This document shows positions 40,498 through 49,136 of a stretch of 64,000 bases of DNA, piece after piece. Position numbers and translations under genes: made by a program. Within the stretch, counting starts at the first letter, position 1, and the number at the start of each line of letters is the position of its first letter. This DNA is from Sherwoodlollariibacterium sp049275655 (GTDB lineage: Bacteria > Omnitrophota > Gorgyraeia > Gygaellales > Profunditerraquicolaceae), in assembly GCA_049275655.1 (NCBI GenBank), contig JBASUY010000020.1, positions 1 to 64,000 on the forward strand, in the 5' to 3' direction. Under the pieces are notes generated by a model. It saw only the letters and a list, made by a program, of their open reading frames with translations, did no database searches and was not told where the DNA came from.

Positions 40498-41286
40498 TTA
40501 CCGCCTCCTGTATGCTTCCAAAAACTTATCGCAATAAATATGCTTATTTAAGATTAAATCAGTAGTTATCGCCATATCCATCAACTCGCTGTCTAAAGGG
40601 TCAAGTATCGCTGCGTCTAAACCAAAGGCCATAGCCATGGCTAAAAAGGTACGGTTAATTATTGGCCTGTTTAATGCGCCCTGAGAAACATTACTTAATC
40701 CTATTATAGTATTAGGGGCTGGGTCTGCAATTAATTTAAACTCTCTTATAGATTCTAATATATCCTTTTCTTGCCCTTGCGCTATATTAACCGGCATAAC
40801 TATCGGGTCAAGATATAATTCATCCGTAGAAAAATTATTTTCAATACAATAAGAGACTATCTGCGCTGCTAATTCTAAACGCTGGTCTTTAGTTTGAGGT
40901 ATTCCGTCTGCGCTTATGGTCAGGGCTATTAACTTAGCTTTGTTTTCCTTAGCCAAAGGCACTAATTGGTTAAGTTTATCTAAATCCGCTGTAGTAGAAT
41001 TTATGATTGCGTTTTCTTTAACCAGTTTAAGCGCTTCTTTAATTACCTCTACCTTGCTTGAATCAATGCAAATAGCCTTATCAGTAACTTCTTGAATAGT
41101 TTTAATTAGCCAAAGGGTATCTTTAATTGGGTCTTTTGAGGCAGGACCACAATTTACATCTAATGCGTCTGCTCCGGCTTTAATCTGATTTAAAGCAGAG
41201 TCCTGAATAACTTGCTTATCTTTTTCGGCTACAGCCTTGCCTATCTTCCCGTACATCCCGTTGATTAACTCTCCGATAATAAGCAT
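40498..41286 (-). CDS. acsE: 5-methyltetrahydrofolate:corrinoid/iron-sulfur protein methyltransferase
   Basis: Moves the methyl group from methyl-tetrahydrofolate to cobalt of the corrinoid iron-sulfur protein (Wood-Ljungdahl methyl branch). 262 residues, the size of Moorella MeTr. The TIM-barrel pterin-binding signatures are ALDVNCGPAS, AICIDSSKVEVI, INSTTADLDKL, LDPIVMPV and IIGLSNVSQG. It is last of the acsC-acsV-acsD-acsE series, with AAGGGAGATCAAGG before the ATG, and is followed by dgkA after 3 bp. Confidence 0.93.
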   Translation of the reverse strand: MLIIGELINGMYGKIGKAVAEKDKQVIQDSALNQIKAGADALDVNCGPASKDPIKDTLWLIKTIQEVTDKAICIDSSKVEVIKEALKLVKENAIINSTTADLDKLNQLVPLAKENKAKLIALTISADGIPQTKDQRLELAAQIVSYCIENNFSTDELYLDPIVMPVNIAQGQEKDILESIREFKLIADPAPNTIIGLSNVSQGALNRPIINRTFLAMAMAFGLDAAILDPLDSELMDMAITTDLILNKHIYCDKFLEAYRRR

Positions 41287-41310
41287 CCTTGATCTCCCTT
41301 TAAAAGACTC

Positions 41311-42246
41311 TTAAGAAAAGAGGCTATCTATATACCTTTCGATTTCTTTTACTGCCGTAGGATGGCGCATTACTAATAGATTAGCTCCTGCCTGCACTAA
41401 AGCAAGGACAGTTAGAATCTCCCAGATTATCCCTTGCCTTACATCCTCTGCTTTTGCCTCTTTAGCCCTCCAAGCCTCTTGCCCTGCCAAACAAAGAAAA
41501 GGGCTAAAAAGTGTTTTATCTCCTGACAGAGCAGCTAAACGCGCCCTCTCCATAATAGAATAAGCATATTCTAAGCCATACCCTAAAGCGCCTATAGTAG
41601 GGTCAATAACTATCCTCTCTAAAGGCATCCCCATATCTGAAATTAGGATATTAAGTTGTTTAGCGATATTAATATCAATAGGTGATTCTGCGATAAGGCT
41701 ATGGCCTCCTGCCAATGCGCCTGCTGTTACTGCCTTATAGTTATTTTGGGTTGCGTTACCGATTAAACACCGCTCATTTTTTGCTGCCTCGCTACAGGCA
41801 GGCAAAAGGATATTATCCTTTTCATCATCTCCGCAGCCGAGAATAATCAAAGGCAAATCAAATTTGCGTAAAAAATCTTTAACAAGGTTAGCTTCCTCTG
41901 AAGGAGATTTATCTTCAAACTCAGGATGCGCGCCTTTTAGCCTTAGGCAGATAATCTTAGCATTATATTCTTTAATACATTTATCTGCCCACAAAAAAGG
42001 ATCAGATAAAACATCGCCAAAAGCTTTGGTTAATTCTTCCGGCCAATCTTTAGGATAAGTATCCCATACTTCAAAGATAGGGTATGGTTTATTAGGGATA
42101 ACACCCTCTTTAAAAAGCAAAGGCAAAGAACGCTCCCCTCCTATCTTAACCTTAAAAGCGCGGCTGCCCCCTTCTTCTTTGGTTGCTCCGATAGTTATCT
42201 CCGAGACAGATCCACTCCATTTTTCATGCATTAATTGAATCGCCAT
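41311..42246 (-). CDS. acsD: Acetyl-CoA synthase corrinoid protein, small (delta) subunit
   Basis: A 311-residue TIM-barrel subunit that pairs with AcsC to form the corrinoid iron-sulfur protein. The opening EKWSGSVSEITIGATKEEGGSRAFKVKIGGE is typical of AcsD/CdhD, followed by PIFEVWDTYPKDWP, KIICLRLKGAHPE, LIILGCGDDEKD and the C-terminal HPTAVKEI. Lies between the activator gene and acsE. Its operon partners make the assignment secure. Confidence 0.94.
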   Translation of the reverse strand: MAIQLMHEKWSGSVSEITIGATKEEGGSRAFKVKIGGERSLPLLFKEGVIPNKPYPIFEVWDTYPKDWPEELTKAFGDVLSDPFLWADKCIKEYNAKIICLRLKGAHPEFEDKSPSEEANLVKDFLRKFDLPLIILGCGDDEKDNILLPACSEAAKNERCLIGNATQNNYKAVTAGALAGGHSLIAESPIDINIAKQLNILISDMGMPLERIVIDPTIGALGYGLEYAYSIMERARLAALSGDKTLFSPFLCLAGQEAWRAKEAKAEDVRQGIIWEILTVLALVQAGANLLVMRHPTAVKEIERYIDSLFS

Positions 42247-42288
42247 ACAACTCCTCTAAACTTCATTTTAGCAATAAATTTATCTTAA

Positions 42289-43881
42289 TCAATTGTTTTT
42301 TATGCTGGGGAATCTGCCTAAATCCGTATGAGGAAAAAATAATGCCGCCATGTATTCATTCATATATTCCGCGTCAGTAGAAAGGTCAAAATAAGTTATC
42401 TGGCGCGCTAATTCTTCTGCTCTCTTTAGCTTTTCAGCCGATAGTAGCACTTCTTTGGCCCCGGCTAAAGCGCTATTACCTAAAAAAGAAAAAATACTTC
42501 TGTCGGCATCCGGTAAAAGCCCTATGGCTATAGCGCTATCAATATCCAAAGATGTTCCAAACCCTCCTGAAATAAAAATATTCTCTAAATCAGTTACCTT
42601 AAAATTCATATGCTTTAGGAGTATGGATGCGGCAGAGTAAATAGCTGCCTTAGCGCGTTTTAAATTATCTAAATCCGCTTCGCTGACCGTTATCTCTTCT
42701 TTTGTCAATGAATCTTCTTTAAAACAGACTATAAATTCCTTGCCAAAGTCAGAATTCCTTATTCTCTTATCCTCTTTAATAATCTTACCCCCCTTATCAA
42801 TTATTCCGCAAGCAAGCATGTTGCGCAAGAGGCTTATGTATCCTGACCCGCAAATTCCTAATGGTTGCGCTCCCCCAATAACTTTATAATCAATAGATAA
42901 GTTTTTTGGGTCTATCGTTACCTTTTCTATTGCCCCCGGCAATGCGCGCATTCCATTTTTTAATCCGCTACCCTCAAAAGCAGGCCCTGCAGAAGCAGCA
43001 GAGGAAACAATAAACTCTTCATTGCCTAAAGCTATCTCTCCATTAGTCCCTATATCTATAAGCATACTAATCCCCTTTTTCATATAAAGCCCGCTGGATA
43101 GTATCCCGGCGACAGTATCCCCTCCTACATAGCTGGCTACTGCCGGGATAGAATAAATAACCCCGGAAGGGTTAATATCTATGCCTATCTCTTTAGCCTT
43201 TAAAGAAGGAAGGTTATCTTTAAGAGGGTCAAAAGAGTCCCTACGTATATAGGCAGGATTCTTTTTAAGTAGAAGATGAATCATTGTAGTATTCCCTGCA
43301 CAAACCATAAAATCAACATCTTTAATATTCACCTTATTCTCTAAGGCCAAGGCTCGTATTAATTGATTAATAGTAAAAACAACTGCCCTTTGAAGCTTAT
43401 CTAAGCCATCGCTTCCTGTAGCGTATATTATGCGCGTGATTATATCCGCACCAAAAGAAGCCTGCCTATTATAACTTGTTTTAACCCCTAAAGAGCTCTT
43501 TTCATTAATATTGATTATTTCAGCTGAAATTGTAGTCGTCCCTATATCTACGGCAAGCCCAAAATCTCCTGAAATATAGGTAGCACTCTCTTGGTTATCA
43601 GATAATTGAAAAAGATTATTTTCTAATTGCGGGCTATCTAACCTAGACTCTAAAGGAATATCCACATCTAAGTTGCTGTTTATAGTAGCCTGACATGCCA
43701 AGCAACTCTTCTTCCCTGAAGTTTTTCTTATAAATACCCTACATTTCCCACACAATCCATCTCCTGCGCAAATTGAGTTAATATATATGCCGCCTGATAA
43801 AGCAGCGGAGAGTATCGTTGTCCCCTCTAAAACCTCAACGCTTTTATTATAAGGATAAAATGTCACTTTATATTTTTTCAT
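42289..43881 (-). CDS. acsV: Corrinoid protein reductive activator (RACo/AcsV-like ferredoxin-ATPase)
   Basis: Reduces the inactive Co(II) corrinoid protein back to Co(I) at the expense of ATP. 530 residues: an N-terminal [2Fe-2S] ferredoxin domain with Cys38, Cys44, Cys47 and Cys60 (plus Cys63), a linker, and an ASKHA-type ATPase domain (DUF4445) from LAVDIGTTTISAEI through MLIDIGTNGEIALG to ISGGFGTSLD. About 100 residues shorter than the best-known RACo, mainly in the linker. Placed between acsC and acsD, as expected for a maintenance factor of that protein. Confidence 0.9.
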   Translation of the reverse strand: MKKYKVTFYPYNKSVEVLEGTTILSAALSGGIYINSICAGDGLCGKCRVFIRKTSGKKSCLACQATINSNLDVDIPLESRLDSPQLENNLFQLSDNQESATYISGDFGLAVDIGTTTISAEIININEKSSLGVKTSYNRQASFGADIITRIIYATGSDGLDKLQRAVVFTINQLIRALALENKVNIKDVDFMVCAGNTTMIHLLLKKNPAYIRRDSFDPLKDNLPSLKAKEIGIDINPSGVIYSIPAVASYVGGDTVAGILSSGLYMKKGISMLIDIGTNGEIALGNEEFIVSSAASAGPAFEGSGLKNGMRALPGAIEKVTIDPKNLSIDYKVIGGAQPLGICGSGYISLLRNMLACGIIDKGGKIIKEDKRIRNSDFGKEFIVCFKEDSLTKEEITVSEADLDNLKRAKAAIYSAASILLKHMNFKVTDLENIFISGGFGTSLDIDSAIAIGLLPDADRSIFSFLGNSALAGAKEVLLSAEKLKRAEELARQITYFDLSTDAEYMNEYMAALFFPHTDLGRFPSIKNN

Positions 43882-43905
43882 TATATATTATGTATATGGG
43901 TATAT

Positions 43906-45234
43906 TTACAGATTTTTAAGAAAAGAAGGTATGCCTGCAGCTTCTTTTGGCCCTACGGTTATATTAAAACCTGAAGCTTCCTTTAAATCTCCACTCATCA
44001 CAGAGACATAGCCGGGAATAATCAAGCAGTTATGCGAGATTAATCCCCTTACTTTATATTTTTCAAGAGAATCAGCTATTCTCTTAGGGGTAAATTTTTC
44101 TGCTGCCCAGGCAGTTAATACGGACATCCCTTCGGTATCAATGCTTACGATATACGAAGGGACTTTACTTGCCTCAACTTCTCCTAAGACCGTAAAATAA
44201 GAAAGAGAAAAGTTTGTGGTAACTAACACCGGAGACTTATTACTAACAGCGCCTACAGAATAAACCTTGGGCTCTATCTGTAATGGTTTTTGCGGGTCGG
44301 TATAAATATTTTGACGCAAGGTAAGCAGAGGCAATACTTCAAATACGCTAAAATTACTGATTAATACGATGCTGGCATACTTTGTAATATAAGTAGCTGC
44401 CTCCATTGCTTCCTCATAAGGCGATTTTGCCGAAACTATTACTAAAAAAGGAAATCCTAAAGAGCGTTGATTTTTTTTAAGCGCAAGCCTTCTGGCTTGG
44501 GTTAAATTCCATATATTATCAGAGATGGAGCTTCCCTTAATCTCTAATACTATATCCTTATACCCAGACTTATTAAGCTCTCCGGCTAAGCCTGATAAGG
44601 TATCTAAGGAATCTGCAGAAACCACCAAAGAGGCTTCTATATCCTTAATTGCTTTTGCTATCGCAATTAAATCTTCTTTTCCATTATAATAGACTAACGG
44701 TTTTTTATCTTTTAAATAAGCTAAAGACCCTTCAAGGGCTTTTAAATCTTTAAAGATTATTCCTATGGCAAGTTGCGTTATATCCGAAACCAACCTGACT
44801 ACCTCAATAAACCTTTGAGCGCCTCCTTTTTGCTCTACAACTATGATATTGGCTTTTAGGGTTTGGCCGACGCGCTCAAATCCCAAGGCATTTATTTTAT
44901 CAACCCTGTCCTTTATTTCGTTATCCGTCAAGGAGTCCTCTAAAATAAAACCTAAAGCACAGGGATTATGGAACTTCTCTTCGTGGCGAAAAAGAACAGT
45001 CTCCCCTCCTACTTTAAAGCTGTAATCTTTATTTTTAAGGATGATTGTTTTTATAGGCGGCTCTGATTGAGATTCAATTATATCCTTAGATTCCTTGCTT
45101 ACATAAGGGCATTTATCTATAGTCGTTGACTTTTTAACTAATTGCATGGCAAAGGCAAGGCAAGTAGCAAAGCCGCATTCACGACAGTTAGTCTTTGGTA
45201 GAAGTTTATAAATATCCAAGCCTGATAAAGCCAT
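43906..45234 (-). CDS. acsC: Acetyl-CoA synthase corrinoid protein, large (gamma) subunit
   Basis: 442 residues. The N-terminal 4Fe-4S domain binds its cluster through Cys17, Cys20, Cys25 and Cys42 (TNCRECGFATC...KCPY). A central TIM barrel follows, and a C-terminal corrinoid-binding domain (from about 320: VLVTTNFSLSYFTVLGEVEA) holds the cobamide. It carries the methyl group between AcsE and acetyl-CoA synthase. First of the four acs genes, 27 bp after the small HTH-membrane protein gene. Genes for acetyl-CoA synthase and CO dehydrogenase are not in the window. Confidence 0.95.
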   Translation of the reverse strand: MALSGLDIYKLLPKTNCRECGFATCLAFAMQLVKKSTTIDKCPYVSKESKDIIESQSEPPIKTIILKNKDYSFKVGGETVLFRHEEKFHNPCALGFILEDSLTDNEIKDRVDKINALGFERVGQTLKANIIVVEQKGGAQRFIEVVRLVSDITQLAIGIIFKDLKALEGSLAYLKDKKPLVYYNGKEDLIAIAKAIKDIEASLVVSADSLDTLSGLAGELNKSGYKDIVLEIKGSSISDNIWNLTQARRLALKKNQRSLGFPFLVIVSAKSPYEEAMEAATYITKYASIVLISNFSVFEVLPLLTLRQNIYTDPQKPLQIEPKVYSVGAVSNKSPVLVTTNFSLSYFTVLGEVEASKVPSYIVSIDTEGMSVLTAWAAEKFTPKRIADSLEKYKVRGLISHNCLIIPGYVSVMSGDLKEASGFNITVGPKEAAGIPSFLKNL

Positions 45235-45261
45235 AATAATTTTAAGTACTAATTAAAAAGG

Positions 45262-45576
45262 TTATACCTTAAATATTATTGTTAACAACAAGAAAATGAG
45301 AATCCCTGAAAAGATGTAAAAATCATAAAAATAGATAAAATCATCTATTCTCTCTTTCAAAGAAACCGGCTTTTCGGGGGGTTCTTTAGTTTTAGCTAAA
45401 GAAGAGAGGGATGACCTTCGGTACTCCTGAATCTGCTCCTTTTTAAACCTTAAAAAAACGCCTCCTACTTTATAAGCCGGGATTAACCCGGCTTGAGCAA
45501 GGTCCATAACTTCTTTTTCTGATATATTTAAAAGTATGGATACTTCCCTTACAGTCAAAAGCTTCTCTTCGCTCAT
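45262..45576 (-). CDS. Excisionase/MerR-type HTH protein with C-terminal membrane anchor
   Basis: A 104-residue protein. Residues 5-55 (LLTVREVSILLNISEKEVMD and AGLIPAYKVGG, then FKKEQIQEY) form a winged helix-turn-helix of the excisionase (HTH_17) kind. A charged, Pro-containing linker follows, then one hydrophobic segment at about 83-102 (FYIFSGILIFLLLTIIFKV) ending at the C-terminus. The tail anchor would hold a DNA-binding-type domain on the inner membrane. Its HTH resembles the one fused to the bactofilin just upstream. It lies directly before acsC. I know no name for it. Confidence 0.78.
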   Translation of the reverse strand: MSEEKLLTVREVSILLNISEKEVMDLAQAGLIPAYKVGGVFLRFKKEQIQEYRRSSLSSLAKTKEPPEKPVSLKERIDDFIYFYDFYIFSGILIFLLLTIIFKV

Positions 45577-45587
45577 ATAGCCTTATT

Positions 45588-46091
45588 TTATTTTTCTATT
45601 TTACCCGAAGCAACCCAAGAATCAATTGCCTTCCTCTCAAACTTCCATTCATCCCCTTCTTTATGTCCGGGGACTCTCCCGGCATTAGCCCATTCCATAA
45701 TGGAATTTAAATCAACCTCAAGATATCTGGCAAGCTCATTGGCATTAAGAAAATCATGAAGCATAGAGCATCTACCTTCAAAAACCGCTCCTTCTGCTAT
45801 ATTTAATTTTACCGGATATATATCCCCTTCAAGTACGGCCGAAGGCAAAAGAGTGAGCCTCTCTTTAGCAGTAACCTTACCTTTTACTTTCCCACCTATA
45901 ATAATATTATCCCCTATAATATTTGCATTAACAAAAGCTGTTTGCCCTATAGTTAGATTCCCCTTTGCCTCAAGGTTACCCTCAAAATTTCCGTTAATCC
46001 TTAAATTAACCGGGTCTTTAAAGCTTAAAGTGCCCTGCATGGAGGCATCAACATCTAAAACCTTTAGTTCTGCTTTTTTCTTAAAAGCCAT
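45588..46091 (-). CDS. Bactofilin with fused C-terminal excisionase-type HTH
   Basis: 167 residues. Residues 15-108 form a bactofilin beta-helix (GTLSFKDPVNLRINGNFEG, LTIGQTAFVNANI, IIGGKVKGKVTA, LEGDIYPVKLNIAEGAVFEG), a cytoskeletal polymer domain. The last 55 residues are an HTH of excisionase type (LNANELARYLEVDLNSIMEW, then WKFERKAIDSWVASGKI). Most bactofilins end in a short disordered tail, so the fusion is unusual. AAGGAGG precedes the ATG. It is first after the promoter at 46150-46178 and heads the corrinoid operon, 11 bp before the HTH-membrane protein gene. Confidence 0.85.
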   Translation of the reverse strand: MAFKKKAELKVLDVDASMQGTLSFKDPVNLRINGNFEGNLEAKGNLTIGQTAFVNANIIGDNIIIGGKVKGKVTAKERLTLLPSAVLEGDIYPVKLNIAEGAVFEGRCSMLHDFLNANELARYLEVDLNSIMEWANAGRVPGHKEGDEWKFERKAIDSWVASGKIEK

Positions 46092-46149
46092 CTTTACCTC
46101 CTTTAAGTTTTATTCGTTACTTAAACTTTTTTCCTCTAACCACTCTTTA

Positions 46150-46178
46150 TATATATCAAAAAGATACAGAGATGTCAA
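46150..46178 (-). promoter_or_regulatory. Promoter for the bactofilin-acs operon
   Basis: A perfect TTGACA (46173-46178) and TATATA (46150-46155), 17 bp apart on the minus strand, in the 101-bp gap after tsaD. Predicted start near 46143; leader about 52 nt with AAGGAGG before the bactofilin ATG. Confidence 0.75.
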
Positions 46179-46192
46179 TTTTATTTATCTTT

Positions 46193-47197
46193 CTAGCTTA
46201 AATCCATATTTAAATATAAATTAGACTGCTTCCCCTTTTTAAATAATTGATAACCTAACCCCGCTACCATCGCCGCATTATCCATAGAATACGCCAATGG
46301 AGGAAAATAACAGGTTAAACTATTTTTTCCAGCTGCATTAAGGAATTTCTCCCTAAGCCTCTTATTGGCTACAACCCCGCCCCCCAAAAGCAAAATCCGT
46401 GACTTTTTAAGCTTACAGGCAAGAAAGGATTTTTTTATTAAAACATCAATAACCGTATCCTGAAAAGAAGCGCAAATATCTTTTATCAAAATATCCCTCT
46501 TCTTTCTCTTCTTAGAGGTATTTTTATGCAAATAATTTAAGGCTGCGGTTTTAATTCCGCTAAAACTAAAATCAAACTTTCCCTTAGTCCCGGAGCAATT
46601 AAACTTTATGCTTTTTGGGTCCCCCTTTAAAGCAAACCGCTCAATCTCAGGCCCTCCCGGATACCCTAACCCTAAAATCTTAGCTACTTTATCAAAAGCC
46701 TCTCCGCAGGCGTCATCATAAGTTTGCCCTAAAGTGTGTATCCTATCAAAATCTCGGATATAAAAAAGGCTCGTATGCCCGCCTGAGGCAACTAATGAAA
46801 TAAAGGGGAATTTAATGTTATTCTTTCTTTGATTTAATAAATTAGCGTAAAAGTGGCTGTGTACATGATTTACCCCCAAAAGAGGTATCTTCAAACTTAA
46901 GCTAAGGGCCTTGGCAAATGAGATACCTACTAAAAGTGAGCCTGATAACCCGGGCCCGGAGGTTACGCTAATTAACCCTATATCCTTTAATTTAACGCGC
47001 GCCTCTTTTAAGGCGCTTGCTACTACCTCTGATATCGTCTCAAGCTGCATGCGTGAGGCAATCTCAGGTATAATCCCTCCGTATTTGCTATGAAATTTTA
47101 TACTGGAAGCTACCTCATTAGATAAAACCTTGCTGCCGTTACTTACCACAGCAGCAGAGGTCTCATCGCAAGAAGTCTCAATCCCCAAGACTATCAT
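46193..47197 (-). CDS. tsaD: tRNA N6-threonylcarbamoyladenosine transferase
   Basis: Adds the threonylcarbamoyl group to A37 of ANN-decoding tRNAs. 334 residues of the ASKHA fold: GIETSCDETSAAVV at the N-terminus, GPGLSGSLLVGISFAK, the metal-binding HVHSH motif, VASGGHTSLFYI, GEAFDKVAKILGLGYPGGP and GGGVVANKRLRE. Overlaps the deacetylase gene by 4 bp and ends its operon. Length and motifs are normal. Confidence 0.97.
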   Translation of the reverse strand: MIVLGIETSCDETSAAVVSNGSKVLSNEVASSIKFHSKYGGIIPEIASRMQLETISEVVASALKEARVKLKDIGLISVTSGPGLSGSLLVGISFAKALSLSLKIPLLGVNHVHSHFYANLLNQRKNNIKFPFISLVASGGHTSLFYIRDFDRIHTLGQTYDDACGEAFDKVAKILGLGYPGGPEIERFALKGDPKSIKFNCSGTKGKFDFSFSGIKTAALNYLHKNTSKKRKKRDILIKDICASFQDTVIDVLIKKSFLACKLKKSRILLLGGGVVANKRLREKFLNAAGKNSLTCYFPPLAYSMDNAAMVAGLGYQLFKKGKQSNLYLNMDLS

Positions 47198-47976
47198 TTT
47201 ACCAACTCCGAAATAAAAACAAACTTATAACCTTCTCTTTCGATCTTAGGCATCTCTTCTTTTAAGGCTAAAATGGTATTCTTCCGATCATGGCCAATGC
47301 CTATAGCATAGCCGTTTTTTTTAGCCTTAGATTTAAGCAATTGGATCTGTTTTTTTATGTATTCCAATTCATTTTTATTGTCGATAAAAATATCCCTTTT
47401 AGCAAAACGTAAACCGTGCCTTTTAGCCGCATCAAGGCATTTAGAGGTTGATATAACGTAACTATCTAAAAAGAAGAGGTTGCGTTTTTTAAGCTCTTTA
47501 AAGACCACTTCCATAGTCTTTAGGCTACTTGTAGCTTTAGAACCCATATGGTTATTTACGCCCTTTACGTTTCCTACAGAATCAAGGCTTTTTAAGATAA
47601 TACCCTGGATCTCTTCTTCTTGCATGGAAGTTTTAATCGTATCCTTCTCCATTGCGTTTTTCCCCTCCGGCTCCATAGGCAGATGCAGGATGATTTCAAA
47701 TCCCTGAGTAGTCAAATCTTTAGAGATTTTTTTTGAATAAGCAAGGTTGGGCAATACTGATACCGTTAAAGGCAAGTTTATCTTTTCTAAAAGGGGGATG
47801 TTATTTAAATTATAACCCCAATCGTCTAAAACAATAGCTATCCTACCTAAACAGGCTTTCTTAGGAGGAATAATTCTTTCTTTGGGTTTTCTGACAAAAG
47901 GAATTGAAACTATAAGCAGAATAATAAAAACAAAAACAACGAGAGTTAAAAAGAGGGTATCTTTTTCTTTTGTCAA
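47194..47976 (-). CDS. Divergent polysaccharide deacetylase family protein (YibQ-like)
   Basis: 260 residues with an N-terminal membrane anchor (about 8-26) and an extracytoplasmic NodB-like barrel: IAIVLDDWGYN with the catalytic-type Asp pair, LPLTVSVLPNL, EIILHLPMEPEG, VNNHMGSKATS and IGIGHDRKNTI. This is the divergent polysaccharide deacetylase (DUF610) family, commonly next to a CtpA-type protease and an EnvC-like protein in Gram-negatives. A role in envelope glycan trimming is likely but unproved. 4-bp overlaps on both sides. Confidence 0.87.
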   Translation of the reverse strand: MTKEKDTLFLTLVVFVFIILLIVSIPFVRKPKERIIPPKKACLGRIAIVLDDWGYNLNNIPLLEKINLPLTVSVLPNLAYSKKISKDLTTQGFEIILHLPMEPEGKNAMEKDTIKTSMQEEEIQGIILKSLDSVGNVKGVNNHMGSKATSSLKTMEVVFKELKKRNLFFLDSYVISTSKCLDAAKRHGLRFAKRDIFIDNKNELEYIKKQIQLLKSKAKKNGYAIGIGHDRKNTILALKEEMPKIEREGYKFVFISELVK

Positions 47977-49136
47977 TTTCTACTTCCCTCATATATTTTA
48001 AGGGCCTTTAAGAGGTCTAATGCCCTTAAAATTTGTTTATCCTCATCTTCAACTAAAATGTCCGGGATAACCCCTTTACCGCTTATCTCTTTATCTTCAG
48101 GCGTAAAATATTTACTAGTAGTTAACTTTAAGGCAGAGCCGTCATGTAAGGGGATAGCGCTTTGCACAGATCCCTTACCAAAAGATTTACTCCCAATTAT
48201 TACCGCCCTTTTATGACTCTTTAAGGCAGAAGCAAGTATCTCGCTTCCTGAGGCTGAACCGCCATTAATTAAAACCACCATGGGTATATTAAGCAAAGGG
48301 TCTTTATCTTTAGAAAAAAGGGTAAGGTTTTGTTTTTCTTTTTTCCCTTTGGTATAAACTATAAGTTTACCTTCGGGTAAAAATTTACCGGCCACAGAGA
48401 CAGCAGAATCTAAAAGCCCTCCAGGATTATTGCGTAAATCTAAAATCAAAGCCTTGATACCTTCTTTAAGCAAATTATTTATAGCAGTATTTAAATTTTT
48501 AATTGTATCTTCCGCAAACTGAGATATCTTTATATACCCTATCTTATCTTCTAAAATTAAGGCGTCTTTAATATCTTTTATCTGAATAATCCCCCGTATT
48601 ATTTTAAACTCAAGGAGCTTTCTTTCAGATTCTCTTAGTATAGTAAAATGTACGGCCTCCCCCGGCTTTCCCCTAATTCTTTTAACCGCATCGCTTAAAA
48701 GCATATCCCGCGTAATTTCATTGTTTATCTTTACAATTCTATCCAAAGGCTTAATCCCTGCTTCCCAAGCAGGGGTATCTTCAATAGGGGTAATTACGGT
48801 AAGCAAGCCATCTTTAATGGTTATCTCTATACCAATTCCCCCAAATTTTCCCTTAGCCCCTTGTTTTAGTTCATTGTATGTATCTTGATCTAAAAATTGA
48901 CTGTGTAAATCTAAAGATGCAAGCATGCCTTTTAATGCCCCGTAGATTAATTCTTTAGGCTTAATCTTTTCAGGGTATTCAGATTCAATTATTGATAAAG
49001 CCTCGGAAAAAAGGCTCAGTTGTTTATATATTTCATCCTTGTTATTCTTTTCGCTTATTTTAGAAAAAGAGGCAGTAAAGACAAGAAATAGAAACAGATT
49101 TAAAAGGAATAAAAAAATAAAAAACCTTTTATGCAT
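47973..49136 (-). CDS. ctpA: C-terminal processing protease, S41 family
   Basis: 387 residues: a hydrophobic N-terminal export segment (about 5-24), a PDZ domain (GGIGIEITIKDGLLTVITPI, ending near 165) and the S41 protease core. The catalytic Ser lies in NGGSASGSEILA and the Lys in SKSFGKGSVQ, with LDLRNNPGGLL before them. It would cleave exported proteins at their C-termini in the periplasm. It overlaps gatB by 8 bp and the deacetylase gene by 4 bp. Confidence 0.94.
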   Translation of the reverse strand: MHKRFFIFLFLLNLFLFLVFTASFSKISEKNNKDEIYKQLSLFSEALSIIESEYPEKIKPKELIYGALKGMLASLDLHSQFLDQDTYNELKQGAKGKFGGIGIEITIKDGLLTVITPIEDTPAWEAGIKPLDRIVKINNEITRDMLLSDAVKRIRGKPGEAVHFTILRESERKLLEFKIIRGIIQIKDIKDALILEDKIGYIKISQFAEDTIKNLNTAINNLLKEGIKALILDLRNNPGGLLDSAVSVAGKFLPEGKLIVYTKGKKEKQNLTLFSKDKDPLLNIPMVVLINGGSASGSEILASALKSHKRAVIIGSKSFGKGSVQSAIPLHDGSALKLTTSKYFTPEDKEISGKGVIPDILVEDEDKQILRALDLLKALKIYEGSRN

